A DNA stretch of 64,000 nt, taken from NCBI RefSeq assembly GCF_035916755.1, contig NZ_JAYWIX010000005.1, positions 124,001 to 188,000 on the forward strand, in the 5' to 3' direction. The notes below the pieces were generated by a model that did not search any database, was not told the origin of the DNA, and saw only the letters and a program-made list of their open reading frames with translations. The DNA comes from Rothia sp035916755. Its GTDB lineage: Bacteria; Actinomycetota; Actinomycetes; Actinomycetales; Micrococcaceae. Every line of letters starts with the position of its first letter. The stretch's first letter is position 1. Positions 33,560-42,234 of the stretch are shown here, piece after piece. Position numbers and translations under genes: made by a program.

Positions 33560-34840
33560 CTACTTTGCGAAGCGGGGGAAAGCACCCTTGCCTGCGTAAA
33601 CAGCCTGATCGCCAAGCTCTTCCTCGATGCGCAGCAGCTGGTTGTACTTAGCAACGCGCTCGGAGCGGGCGGGAGCACCGGTCTTAATCTGGCCAGCGTT
33701 GGTAGCAACAGCCAGGTCAGCGATGGTGACGTCCTCGGTCTCACCTGAACGGTGTGAAACCATGCAACGATACTCGTTGCGCTGAGCCATGCTCATAGCA
33801 TCGAAGGTCTCGGTCAGTGAACCGATCTGGTTTACCTTCACGAGCAGAGCGTTAGCAGCGCCGCCCTCAATACCCTGAGCCAGACGCTCGGGGTTGGTCA
33901 CGAAGAGGTCGTCGCCAACGATCTGAACCTTGTCGCCGATTTCGGCGGTGAGGGTCTTGTAGCCGTCCCAGTCGTTCTCGTCCAGGGGGTCCTCGATGGA
34001 AACGAGGGGGTACTTAGCAACCAGGTCAGCGTAGTAGGCAGACATTTCAGCTGCGGACTTCTTCTGGCCTTCGAAGTCGTAGGCACCATCGTTGTAGAAC
34101 TCGGAAGAAGCGACGTCCAGAGCCAGGGCGATTTCTTCACCGGGCTTGTAGCCAGCCTTCTCGATAGCCTCGATGATCAGGTCAAGAGCTGCAGCGTTGG
34201 AGTCGAGGTTGGGAGCGAAGCCACCCTCGTCACCCAGACCGGTGGACAGGCCGCGGTCGTGCAGAACGCTCTTAAGGGCGTGATAAACCTCAACGCCAGC
34301 CTGCAGGGCAGCGGAGAAGGTGTCGAAGCCGATGGGGGCAATCATGAATTCCTGGATGTCAACGTTGGAGTCAGCGTGTGAGCCACCGTTGAGGATGTTC
34401 ATCATGGGAACGGGCAGGACGTGAGCGTTGGGGCCGCCCAGGTACTTGTAGAGGGGCAGGTCTGAGGACTCAGCTGCTGCCTTAGCAACGGCCATGGAAA
34501 CGCCGAGGATAGCGTTTGCGCCGAGCTTGCCCTTGTTGTTGGTGCCGTCCAGGGCGATCATGGCAGCGTCAACAGCGCGCTGGTCGGTTGCGTCGATGCC
34601 GATAACCTCTTCAGCGATTTCTTCAATCACTGCAGAGACAGCGCCGAGAACGCCCTTGCCCAGGTAAACAGCCTTGTCGCCGTCGCGGCGCTCTACAGCT
34701 TCCCACTCACCGGTGGATGCGCCTGAGGGAACTGCTGCACGGCCAAAAGCGCCGTCTTCGAGCAGAACCTCAACCTCAACGGTGGGGTTGCCGCGTGAGT
34801 CAAGAATCTGACGAGCGTGAACTGCGGTAATCAAAGCCAT
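33560..34840 (-). CDS. eno: Enolase (phosphopyruvate hydratase)
   Basis: 426 residues, standard length. Converts 2-phosphoglycerate to phosphoenolpyruvate in glycolysis. Visible are the N-terminal ARQILDSRGNPTVEVE, the metal ligands in ALDVASSEFY, SIEDPLDEND and QIVGDDLFVTN, and the signature SHRSGETEDVTIADL. ATG 34840 follows AAGGAGC. Codon use is markedly biased toward a few codons, as expected for a highly expressed gene. The ~245 bp upstream region is AT-richer and probably holds its promoter; I see no other gene there. Confidence 0.97.
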   Translation of the reverse strand: MALITAVHARQILDSRGNPTVEVEVLLEDGAFGRAAVPSGASTGEWEAVERRDGDKAVYLGKGVLGAVSAVIEEIAEEVIGIDATDQRAVDAAMIALDGTNNKGKLGANAILGVSMAVAKAAAESSDLPLYKYLGGPNAHVLPVPMMNILNGGSHADSNVDIQEFMIAPIGFDTFSAALQAGVEVYHALKSVLHDRGLSTGLGDEGGFAPNLDSNAAALDLIIEAIEKAGYKPGEEIALALDVASSEFYNDGAYDFEGQKKSAAEMSAYYADLVAKYPLVSIEDPLDENDWDGYKTLTAEIGDKVQIVGDDLFVTNPERLAQGIEGGAANALLVKVNQIGSLTETFDAMSMAQRNEYRCMVSHRSGETEDVTIADLAVATNAGQIKTGAPARSERVAKYNQLLRIEEELGDQAVYAGKGAFPRFAK

Positions 34841-35084
34841 GAAAATGCTCCTTGAAGGATGAGAAATGAAAATGGCTATATAGCGCTACAGCCGGTTGCT
34901 GATCGGGCCGTGGAGCCCGCGCGCGTTTATGCCCCTAGTCTACCAAAAAACCCACATAAGCACACAGGAATTCAACATTTCCAACGGTTTTCTTCAGCAC
35001 TTCTGAGGTTTTGTGGGATTCTGACCAACGGGTCACAACTACCTCATGGGATAAAGTCACCGAACCGTATGCGGCGTATTACTT

Positions 35085-35789
35085 TTACCGAATCAACCCT
35101 TGCACATAGGTCCGCAAGGCCCGCTCCGCATCGAGCCCGGCGGTGCGGGTAGAGGCTGCCAGCTCGTAGAGGTAGGCGCCCAGCTCCTGCTCGTTGGCGA
35201 AGGTTGGGAGCTGCCCATCGGCGTCCGCGCCTGTAAAGTCAGCCCCCGCGGTCTCGGCTCTCTCCGCGACCTTGGCGGCGAGGGCGAGCGCGGGCAGGGC
35301 CGGCGGGAGACCGTCGAAGGGGCCGGTGCGTTCGGGTTTTTCGGCTTTTTTGAGCCGGTCCCAGGCGTCGTAGATATCGGCGGCGTTGAGCTTTTCGCGG
35401 CCCTGGTCGGTGGATGCGAAGACGTGGGGGTTACGGCGCACCAGTTTGGCGGCGAGCCCGTCGATGACGTCCTGCATGGTGAAGCCGCCCTGCGCGGTGG
35501 GGGTTTCGGCGGCTATGGTGGCGTGGAAGATGACGTTGAGCAGCACATCCCCCAGTTCTTCGCGCAGCAGGGGCAGGTTGACTCCGCCGGGGGCTTCAAC
35601 GGCTTCGGCGACCTCGTAAGTTTCTTCGATGAGGTAGTGCATGATGGACGCGTGGGTTTGGGCGGACGTCCAGGCGCAGCCGTCGGGGCTGCGGAGGGTC
35701 TGCATGAGCCCCATCAGGTGCTCGAAGTTGCTCCCGAGGTCACCGGGTTCTGGCGCGGGGGCGGGGTGCTCTTGTTTTGACCGGGTCAT
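35085..35789 (-). CDS. mazG: MazG-family nucleoside triphosphate pyrophosphohydrolase
   Basis: 234 residues with one MazG domain in the first ~125 (CAWTSAQTHASI, then LIEETYEVAEAV and LREELGDVLLNV), whose acidic residues bind magnesium; it hydrolyses non-canonical NTPs to NMP and pyrophosphate. The C-terminal part is less conserved. Its ATG overlaps the add stop codon by four bases, so the two are translationally coupled. In this cluster it could clean the nucleotide pool fed by salvage. Confidence 0.92.
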   Translation of the reverse strand: MTRSKQEHPAPAPEPGDLGSNFEHLMGLMQTLRSPDGCAWTSAQTHASIMHYLIEETYEVAEAVEAPGGVNLPLLREELGDVLLNVIFHATIAAETPTAQGGFTMQDVIDGLAAKLVRRNPHVFASTDQGREKLNAADIYDAWDRLKKAEKPERTGPFDGLPPALPALALAAKVAERAETAGADFTGADADGQLPTFANEQELGAYLYELAASTRTAGLDAERALRTYVQGLIR

Positions 35790-37015
35790 GCGCCGCGATG
35801 CTCTTCCTTGTCGGTGTCTGCCCGACCCTGCTCTTCGAGGGCCAGCTGCCCGTAGGCGCTCTGGATGCTGGTGAGCAGGGCCTGTTTTTCATCGAAGGAG
35901 CAGAAGGCTCCGTTGACGGCATTGTAGGTGACTTCGAAGAATTCGGGTAGGCCAAAGCCCTGGTGGGTGGCGAGTTCGGCGAATTCCCGGGTCATGCTGG
36001 TGGCGCTCATTAGGCGATTATCGGGGTTGATGGTAACCGCGAACCCGGCCTGCAGAAGCAGGGCCGCCGGGTGCTCTTCGTGGCTGAGGGCCGGTTCAAA
36101 GGCCTTCTTCTGCCCCACATTGCTGGCTTTTTCGGCGGCGTCGGTCTGCAGGTTGGAGCAGGGGCAGGTTTCCAGCACGATACGGCGGTTTTTGATAGCT
36201 TCGGCGACCTCGCCCAGTTGCAGGACGGTCTGACCGGGGTCAGCGCCGGGCATTAGGGAGCCGTCGGGGTCGATCTCTGCCAGGGTGCGGGCTGTGATGT
36301 CTTCGGTGATGCGGACGCCGTGGCCCAGTCGCAGGGCCCGGCCGGTGACCAGGGCTTCACGAATAGAGGCCAGGCCAAAGGCTTCACCGGCATGCAGGGT
36401 GACGGGCAGGAAGTGCTCGGCGGCAAGGTTCAGGGCTTCTGCGTGGGCCGAGGTAGGGTGGCCGTCCTCAGGCCCAGCAAGGTCGAAGCCCACCACGCCC
36501 AGGGCCCGGTAGACCAGGGCGGTTTTGACGACCTCCAGGGAGTTATTTTGGTGGCGCATGGCGCACAGAATCTGGTTGACCAGGATGCGCCCGCCGGCCC
36601 GACCTACTTGCTCCATACCGTCCATGAGTCCGTCGGCGACCGCTTCAACGGCCTGGGTCATGGTTAGCCCGCCGCGCAGGTGCAGTTCAGGGGCCCAGCG
36701 CACCTCGCCGTAGATGACGCCGTCGGCGGCCAGGGTCAGTACGTGCTCACGGGCGACCCGGCGCAGGTTATCTGCGGTTTGCATGACGGCTACGGTGTGT
36801 TCAAAGGTTTCTAGGTAGCAGGCCAGGGAGCGAGAGTCTGCTGCCTGCTTGAACCACTCCCCCAGCTCCTGCGGGTCGGTCGCGGGCAGGGTGTGGCCCA
36901 CCTGGTCAGCTAGCTCGATGAGGGTCTCGGGCAGCAGGCCACCATCGAGGTGGTCGTGCAGGCAGACTTTGGGGAGTTTCTGTAGCCAGGTCAGGGTGGG
37001 CGTGGGTGCGGTCAT
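35786..37015 (-). CDS. add: Adenosine deaminase
   Basis: 409 residues. Deaminates adenosine to inosine. Zinc ligands are in LHDHLDGGLLPE and TLHAGEAFG, and catalytic residues in GHGVRI and TINPDNRLMSAT. N-terminal HxH is present as HDH. ATG 37015 is preceded by GAAAGAA. A GC hairpin sits between it and the upstream 561-residue gene, which may set its level. It is the purine branch of the salvage cluster. Confidence 0.94.
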   Translation of the reverse strand: MTAPTPTLTWLQKLPKVCLHDHLDGGLLPETLIELADQVGHTLPATDPQELGEWFKQAADSRSLACYLETFEHTVAVMQTADNLRRVAREHVLTLAADGVIYGEVRWAPELHLRGGLTMTQAVEAVADGLMDGMEQVGRAGGRILVNQILCAMRHQNNSLEVVKTALVYRALGVVGFDLAGPEDGHPTSAHAEALNLAAEHFLPVTLHAGEAFGLASIREALVTGRALRLGHGVRITEDITARTLAEIDPDGSLMPGADPGQTVLQLGEVAEAIKNRRIVLETCPCSNLQTDAAEKASNVGQKKAFEPALSHEEHPAALLLQAGFAVTINPDNRLMSATSMTREFAELATHQGFGLPEFFEVTYNAVNGAFCSFDEKQALLTSIQSAYGQLALEEQGRADTDKEEHRGA

Positions 37016-37038
37016 GCGGGGAAGGTTCTTTCGTAGTG

Positions 37039-37076
37039 GCCCGCCCCGAAAAGGCCGGGGCTCTTTCGGGGCGGGC
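37039..37076 (-). terminator. GC-rich hairpin between the 561-residue gene and add
   Basis: Perfect 13-bp stem GCCCGCCCCGAAA with complement. No T run follows on the minus strand, so it could stabilise RNA or attenuate rather than fully terminate. Confidence 0.55.
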
Positions 37077-37100
37077 GCTTCAGATGAGAGGTAAGTGGGC

Positions 37101-38786
37101 CTAGAAGGTCCAGGCGGCTAGGGCCTCGCTCATGTGGGCCGGGATGTTCTCGCCTGTGCGGGGGAACATGCGCAGCTCCTCTACGTACTGCTGGGCGGGC
37201 AGGTGCTCGGGGTAGCGCACGAAGGCTTCCTCATCGGCGTAGTCGAAGGACGCCTCGACCGGGGTGCCGGGGGTGAAGCGGATGTTGATGGCCAGGGGTG
37301 AGCCCTGGCCTTCCTTGTAGGAGTCTGCCTTGAGCTGCAGAATCGCCAGGGTCTCTTCGGGGATCAGGTCGAAGGTGCGTACCTGCTCCCAGAAGCCGTT
37401 GCGGCGCACGTGGGTCAGGGCGTCGTAGTAGGAGCCCAGAGTACGTACACGAATCAGCACGGTGGAGACATCGCGGGCGGTACCGTCCGCACCGAAGAGG
37501 GCCTCGTAGGCAGGTGCGAAGCGGGAGACCACTTCGGCCTCGGTGAGCACCAGGTTGCCGCTGGCCTTCTTGGTGGCAGAGGGCTTGGGCTGGCTGTGCT
37601 CGGCGTAGGAGGGGGCGATATCGACGCTGGTGCCGGTCATGGGGGCATCCAGGGCCGGGGCGGACGCGGGCAGGTTGCGGGCTGAAGCCGGTGCAGCGGA
37701 CGCCTGGGGCTGGTCGTCGGCTTCGAATTCGCTGTCGTCCAGGTGGGTGGGCAGCTGGTGGGCCTCATTCTCGTTGGCTGCGGCAGCTTCTTCTGCCGGG
37801 GCGGTATCTTCGGCGGGTGCTGCTTCTTCTGCCGGGGCTGCCGAGCGGATGCCAGCAGTCGCCGGGTAGTTTGCGGCGGCAGCGGCGGTTACGGCACCCT
37901 GCTGGTAAGCGGCATCTGCTTCGGGAGTCTCTTCGACGGTAGCTTCTTCCGCAGCAGCTTCTTCAGCGCTACCTGCTTCTGCCGCGGGGGCCTCTTCCTG
38001 TGCAGGCTCTACAGCCGATTCTTCAGCGATGTCTGAGGCTTCCTCAGCGGGGCCTTCAGCCATCTCCGCTTCGTTCTGGTTAGCCTTCTCCTGCGCTGCC
38101 TTCTCCTGGGCCAGACGGGCTGAGATACGGCTCATGCGGTCCTCAGCCTGAGCGGCGGTTTCCTCCTGCCCTGCGGCAACCGGGGCGGGGGCGGCGTCCT
38201 GCCTCTTCTCAACTTCAGCAACCTGCTGGGCCTCGCCAGCCTGCTCAACCTCACCGGCCTGCTCAACCTCGCCAGCCTGCTGAGCCTGGGCAGCGCCCAT
38301 ATCTAGGGCGTAGTTGAGGTTGTGGGTCTTGCTGGTGGCGGTGTTCATGAAAGAAGCGTGCACAGCCGCATCGCTGCCGATAGCGGGGTTCACCACGACC
38401 AGGGCTCGGTTCCAGGCACCGCGCTCGCTCTTTTCTTCCTCAACGTAGAGGTCAGCCACAGCTTGGAACCATTCGCTACCGGGGGTGACCAGACCAGATT
38501 CAACTTCCTGGCCGCGCTGGTAGAGGGTGTACTTCATGTCGTTGGCGTTCTGGGTCAGGTTCAGGGTCACCTGGCCCTCTGCCTTGGCGCGCATGAGCTT
38601 GACAACGGCTTTGAGGCCCTTGCCTGCGCCCAGGCGGGTGGGGGCAGGGGCAGTCTCAGCGGTCTTGGGGGTATGCGCCTGTTCGGCATCGATGCCGGTT
38701 GCCAGAACATCCCGCTGGGCGGTGTCGCTAGCGGTGTTCTGTGCGGGGGCAGGTGCCTGAGTTTTTTTGCGGCTGAATAGGCCCAC
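37101..38786 (-). CDS. Unrecognised 561-residue Ala/Glu-rich protein within the nucleoside salvage cluster
   Basis: No family recognised. Three parts are visible: a short basic start (MGLFSRKK) and a folded-looking region at about 55-170; a ~200-residue linker made of Ala, Glu, Gln and Pro with AEEAAPAEDTAP-type repeats and an 18-bp DNA tandem repeat; then a folded C-terminal region of ~150 residues (LGSYYDALTHVRRNGFWEQV, then INIRFTPGTPVEASFDYADEE). The C-terminal part recalls, weakly, small immunity-type proteins. No signal peptide or membrane helix, so cytoplasmic. GTG start with AGAGAAG; 36 bases after deoA, so likely cotranscribed. Confidence 0.75.
   Translation of the reverse strand: MGLFSRKKTQAPAPAQNTASDTAQRDVLATGIDAEQAHTPKTAETAPAPTRLGAGKGLKAVVKLMRAKAEGQVTLNLTQNANDMKYTLYQRGQEVESGLVTPGSEWFQAVADLYVEEEKSERGAWNRALVVVNPAIGSDAAVHASFMNTATSKTHNLNYALDMGAAQAQQAGEVEQAGEVEQAGEAQQVAEVEKRQDAAPAPVAAGQEETAAQAEDRMSRISARLAQEKAAQEKANQNEAEMAEGPAEEASDIAEESAVEPAQEEAPAAEAGSAEEAAAEEATVEETPEADAAYQQGAVTAAAAANYPATAGIRSAAPAEEAAPAEDTAPAEEAAAANENEAHQLPTHLDDSEFEADDQPQASAAPASARNLPASAPALDAPMTGTSVDIAPSYAEHSQPKPSATKKASGNLVLTEAEVVSRFAPAYEALFGADGTARDVSTVLIRVRTLGSYYDALTHVRRNGFWEQVRTFDLIPEETLAILQLKADSYKEGQGSPLAINIRFTPGTPVEASFDYADEEAFVRYPEHLPAQQYVEELRMFPRTGENIPAHMSEALAAWTF
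38222..38293 (-). repeat. Four tandem 18-bp units in the 561-residue gene
   Basis: Units beginning CCTGCT at 38222, 38240, 38258 and 38276 differ by a few bases. They encode the QAGEVE-type hexapeptide repeat. Copy-number change would keep the reading frame and only alter linker length. Confidence 0.85.
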
Positions 38787-38822
38787 GGTTCTTCTCTTTT
38801 CTTGCAGGGTCGAAGGGAGGTT

Positions 38823-40121
38823 TTAAGCGTTGATTCTATCCAGAATCAGGTCGGTGGGGGTGTAATCGCCTCCGATAGTCCAGGCGTCCTTGAGGGATTC
38901 CATGGCGCGTTCAAAGCGTTCGGGGGTGTCGGTCATCAGGGTCATCAGGGGCTGGCCTACGGTGACGGTGTCGCCGGGCTTGGCGTGCAGGTTGATACCC
39001 GCTGCCAGCTGCACGGCGTCTTCCTTGCGGGCTCGGCCTGCGCCCAGACGCCAGGACGCCACGCCCACGGCCAGGGCGTCCAGGCGGTTTAGGGTGCCGC
39101 TTGCGTCAGCGTAGACGGTGTGGGTTTCGCGGGCCTGGGGCAGGGCTGCATCGGGGTCGCCGCCCTGGGCAGAAATCATCTCGCGCCACTTATCCATGGC
39201 GCGGCCGTCGGCAAGAGCCTCGGCGGGGTCGGCGTCGATGCCGGAATTCTTCAGCATGACGCGGGCTAGCTCAACGGTCAGTTCGACGATATCGGCAGGC
39301 CCACCGCCGGCGAGCACCTCAACGGATTCTGCCACCTCGTTGGCGTTGCCAACGGCCAGTCCCAGGGGGGTATCCATATTGGTGAGCAGAGCACTGGTCT
39401 TAACGCCGGCACCCTGTCCAAGCTCAACCATGACCTCTGCCAGCTCACGGGCGCGCGCGGCGTCCTTCATAAAGGCACCGGAGCCGACCTTGACGTCAAG
39501 TACCAGGGAGTCGGTACCTTCGGCGATTTTCTTGCTCATGATGGAGGAGGCAATGAGCGGGATTGCCTCGACGGTGGAGGTGGTGTCGCGCAGGGCGTAA
39601 AGCTTCTTGTCGGCGGGGGCCAGGCCGGTACCTGCGGCTGAGATAACAGCGCCGACGCTACCGAGAATGTCGAGGGTCTTTTCGTTGGAAATGTTGGCCT
39701 GCCAGCCGGGGATAGCTTCGAGCTTGTCAAGGGTGCCGCCGGTATGGCCCAGGCCGCGGCCTGAGAGCTGGGGTACGGCCACGTTATAGACGGCAACCAG
39801 CGGGGCCAGGGGCAGGGTGATTTTGTCGCCGACACCGCCGGTGGAGTGCTTATCTGCGGTGGCGAGTTTTTTGTCGGGGCCGATGATGGATGAGAAGTCC
39901 ATACGTTCGCCGGAGCGGATCATGGCGTCGGTCCAGCGGGCGATTTCTTCGCGGGTCATGCCGTTGAGGAAGATAGCCATGGCCAGGGCGCTCATCTGCT
40001 CGTCGGCTACGACGCCGCGGGTGTAGGCGTCGATGACCCAGTCGATCTGGTCGTTGGTGAGGGTTCCGTGGTCGCGTTTGGTGCGGATAATGTCTACGGC
40101 GTCGAAAGCTTCGGTGCTCAA
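38823..40121 (-). CDS. deoA: Thymidine phosphorylase
   Basis: 432 residues. Splits thymidine (or pyrimidine deoxynucleosides) into base and deoxyribose-1-phosphate. The phosphate-binding block DKHSTGGVGDK, SGRGLGHTGGTLDK and the VKVGSGAFMK stretch are intact. The start is a TTG at 40121 with a strong GAAGGTGAG upstream; no ATG or GTG fits better. Downstream of cdd by 139 bases, and upstream of the 561-residue gene. Confidence 0.95.
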   Translation of the reverse strand: MSTEAFDAVDIIRTKRDHGTLTNDQIDWVIDAYTRGVVADEQMSALAMAIFLNGMTREEIARWTDAMIRSGERMDFSSIIGPDKKLATADKHSTGGVGDKITLPLAPLVAVYNVAVPQLSGRGLGHTGGTLDKLEAIPGWQANISNEKTLDILGSVGAVISAAGTGLAPADKKLYALRDTTSTVEAIPLIASSIMSKKIAEGTDSLVLDVKVGSGAFMKDAARARELAEVMVELGQGAGVKTSALLTNMDTPLGLAVGNANEVAESVEVLAGGGPADIVELTVELARVMLKNSGIDADPAEALADGRAMDKWREMISAQGGDPDAALPQARETHTVYADASGTLNRLDALAVGVASWRLGAGRARKEDAVQLAAGINLHAKPGDTVTVGQPLMTLMTDTPERFERAMESLKDAWTIGGDYTPTDLILDRINA

Positions 40122-40260
40122 GCGCTCACCTTCCCGGCAGGGTGCAACTTCGCTCCCCCGCCCTGTGTTGTTGTGGTCTTCGGTCTTATCTTCCAGTATG
40201 CCAGTTTGCGCCGGGGCTTGGCCTGGGCAAAGCGGTCAGTGAACGGGAAAGATAAGGACG

Positions 40261-40662
40261 TTAGGGGGCAGCTAAGCGATCGGGGCCGAAGGCGTCGGGC
40301 AGCATCTGCTCGATGGTGAGCACTCCGCTGGTGGAGCGCAAAAGCATGCCGGGGGCACTGTGTTCGTAGAGCAGCTGGCGGCAGCGGCCGCAGGGCATCA
40401 GGGCGTTGCCGTCCTTATCGACACAGGCAAAGGCTGCGAGCTTGCCGCCGCCGGTGCGGAAGAGCTCAGAAATCAGGGAGCATTCGGCGCAGAGGGTAAT
40501 CCCGTAGGAAGCGTTTTCGATGTTAGCGCCGGTAATCAGGCGCCCGTCGGTGGTTAGGGCCGCAGCTCCCACCGCGAAGTTGGAGTAGGGCGAGTAGGAG
40601 TTCGCCAGGGCTGCGGTGGCGGCAGCGGTGAGCTGATTCCAGTCAATGTCTTGTGCAGTCAT
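40261..40662 (-). CDS. cdd: Cytidine deaminase
   Basis: 133 residues, tetrameric Cdd type. Deaminates cytidine and deoxycytidine to uridine forms. Catalytic site: CAE in LCAECSL, with PCGRCRQ supplying the other two zinc cysteines. ATG 40662 follows AAGGAAG. First salvage enzyme gene after the transporter genes, from which it is separated by a hairpin and a palindromic repeat. Confidence 0.96.
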   Translation of the reverse strand: MTAQDIDWNQLTAAATAALANSYSPYSNFAVGAAALTTDGRLITGANIENASYGITLCAECSLISELFRTGGGKLAAFACVDKDGNALMPCGRCRQLLYEHSAPGMLLRSTSGVLTIEQMLPDAFGPDRLAAP

Positions 40663-40694
40663 TGGTATCTTCCTTTGTTTTTCTACAGGTACGG

Positions 40695-40854
40695 GGAGGC
40701 GGACGCCCCGGTAGCCGACTGGCTGGGATGAGTAGGGTTTTCCGCGAAGCGAAATAGAAATCCCTGCGAATTAGCCGAGCCCGCGAGGCTACATGAATCA
40801 AGCGAGCTCTGCGAACCTGCGAGAAGGTTAGTCGGCGAAGGGGCGTCCGCCTCC
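40695..40854. repeat. Palindromic intergenic repeat, copy 3 (subtype B)
   Basis: Perfect 15-bp outer arms GGAGGCGGACGCCCC / complement (40695-40709, 40840-40854). Core starts GCCGACTGGCTGG at 40714 and ends GAGAAGGTTAGTCGGC at 40821, matching copy 1 in reverse; about 45 extra bases lie inside (40727-40785). Unlike the other copies it lies between two genes in the same direction (permease and cdd). Confidence 0.85.
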
Positions 40855-40890
40855 ACCTCCCTACTCAGGTCCAACAATGTTAAGACGGCA

Positions 40891-40925
40891 GTGGCCGCCC
40901 CTTGCTGTGCAAGTGGGGCGGCCAC
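40891..40925 (-). terminator. Hairpin after the nucleoside permease genes
   Basis: Perfect 11-bp stem GTGGCCGCCCC with complement, 15 bases past the permease stop codon. No strong T run follows on the minus strand; it may protect the transporter mRNA end or terminate part of the transcripts. Confidence 0.6.
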
Positions 40926-40939
40926 GCGTCCGTCCGGGC

Positions 40940-42232
40940 CTACTCCTTGATGTAGGGCTTGCCCACTGCGGCGGGGCCGCGGGAGCGCCCCACCAGACCG
41001 GCTACCGCGAAGATGGTGACCAGGTAGGGCAGCATGGCGAGCAGTTCGGTGGGCACGCTGGTGCCCAGGATGGAGAGGACGAACTGCAGGTTGAGGGAGA
41101 AGCCAAAGAGGAGGGCGGCGGAGAGGGCTCCGATGGGGGTCCAGCGGCCGAAGATGAGCGCGGCGAGGGCGATGTAGCCCTGGCCGGCGGTCATGTCGGA
41201 GTTGAAGGAGGATACGGAGACCAGGGTGAAGAAGGCGCCGCCCATACCGGCTACGGCACCGGCCAGCAGCACGTTGGTGGCGCGGAGGCGGTTGACGTTG
41301 ACGCCCAGGGTGTCGGCGGCCTTGGGGTGTTCACCGACGGCGCGGGTGCGCAGGCCCCAGCGGGTCTTGTTGAGGGCGAACCAGATGACGGCTACCACGA
41401 TGTACATGAGGTAGACCAGTACGTTCTGGTTGAAGAGGACGGGGCCCAGGACAGGGATCTCGGAGAGGCCGGGGATGGCGAAGGTCGGCAGCTTGGGCGC
41501 GGAGTTGAGGGTGGAGGCATTGGGTTCAAGGACTCGGGCGAAAAGGAAGCCGGTGAGACCCGAAACGAGTACGTTGACCACAACGCCGACGATAACCTGG
41601 TCGACCAGGTACTTGATGGAGAAGAGAGCCAATAGGGCTGAGACGAGCATGCCGCCGATCATGGCTGCAAGGAGGCCTGCCCAGGCGTTCTTCGTGATGG
41701 AACCTACCAGGACGGCTGAGAAGGCTCCCAGCAGGAGCTGGCCTTCGATGGCGATGTTGACGATGCCAGAACGCTCACAGAGCAGACCGCCCATAGAACC
41801 GAAAATCATGGGGATGGAAAGGGCCACTGCGCCAGTGAGCAGGGAAACCAGGGAGAGTGAGGCTCGTTCGGTGGATCCAATGGCCCAGACTACCAGGCCG
41901 GAGGCGAAGGCAAACCAGAAGAGGGGGGCTACCCAGCGTCCCAGGGTTTTGCCGGCGTTGGTGGTCACCAGGGCGTATCCGGCAACGGCGAGCATGACGA
42001 TAGATGCTACCCAGCCGTACACCAGAGGGTTGAGGTTGATGGGTTCAGCTGAGAACCAGCTCACCCCGTCTGAGATTCCTAGTGAAATGGTTTTCTGGGG
42101 TGCCTTGAGGGCGATGAGCAGGGTGCCGAGTACTGCCAGCACCCCGTAGATGATGGGGTTCTTCCAGTTTTTGACGGCCAGCTTCTCATCTGAAGTGCTG
42201 GTAGTGGTTTCAGGAGTTGCGATGACGCTCAT
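40940..42232 (-). CDS. ABC transporter permease for nucleosides (YufQ/NupQ-like)
   Basis: 430 residues, with about nine to ten membrane segments and the BPD_transp_2 core: GGLLCERSGIVNIAIEGQLL and GRWTPIGALSAALLFG. One of two permease subunits of a BmpA-type nucleoside uptake system. The first ~130 residues hold additional segments before the core. It starts two bases after the first permease's stop codon, with GGAGGC upstream. Assignment to nucleosides rests on the BMP-type receptor and the salvage genes next to it. Confidence 0.9.
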   Translation of the reverse strand: MSVIATPETTTSTSDEKLAVKNWKNPIIYGVLAVLGTLLIALKAPQKTISLGISDGVSWFSAEPINLNPLVYGWVASIVMLAVAGYALVTTNAGKTLGRWVAPLFWFAFASGLVVWAIGSTERASLSLVSLLTGAVALSIPMIFGSMGGLLCERSGIVNIAIEGQLLLGAFSAVLVGSITKNAWAGLLAAMIGGMLVSALLALFSIKYLVDQVIVGVVVNVLVSGLTGFLFARVLEPNASTLNSAPKLPTFAIPGLSEIPVLGPVLFNQNVLVYLMYIVVAVIWFALNKTRWGLRTRAVGEHPKAADTLGVNVNRLRATNVLLAGAVAGMGGAFFTLVSVSSFNSDMTAGQGYIALAALIFGRWTPIGALSAALLFGFSLNLQFVLSILGTSVPTELLAMLPYLVTIFAVAGLVGRSRGPAAVGKPYIKE

Positions 42233-42234
42233 GG

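Noticed and set aside
35100..35780. 226-codon plus-strand frame opposite mazG
   Set aside because: Gly/Val-rich translation typical of antisense to a GC-rich gene; mazG itself has complete motifs.
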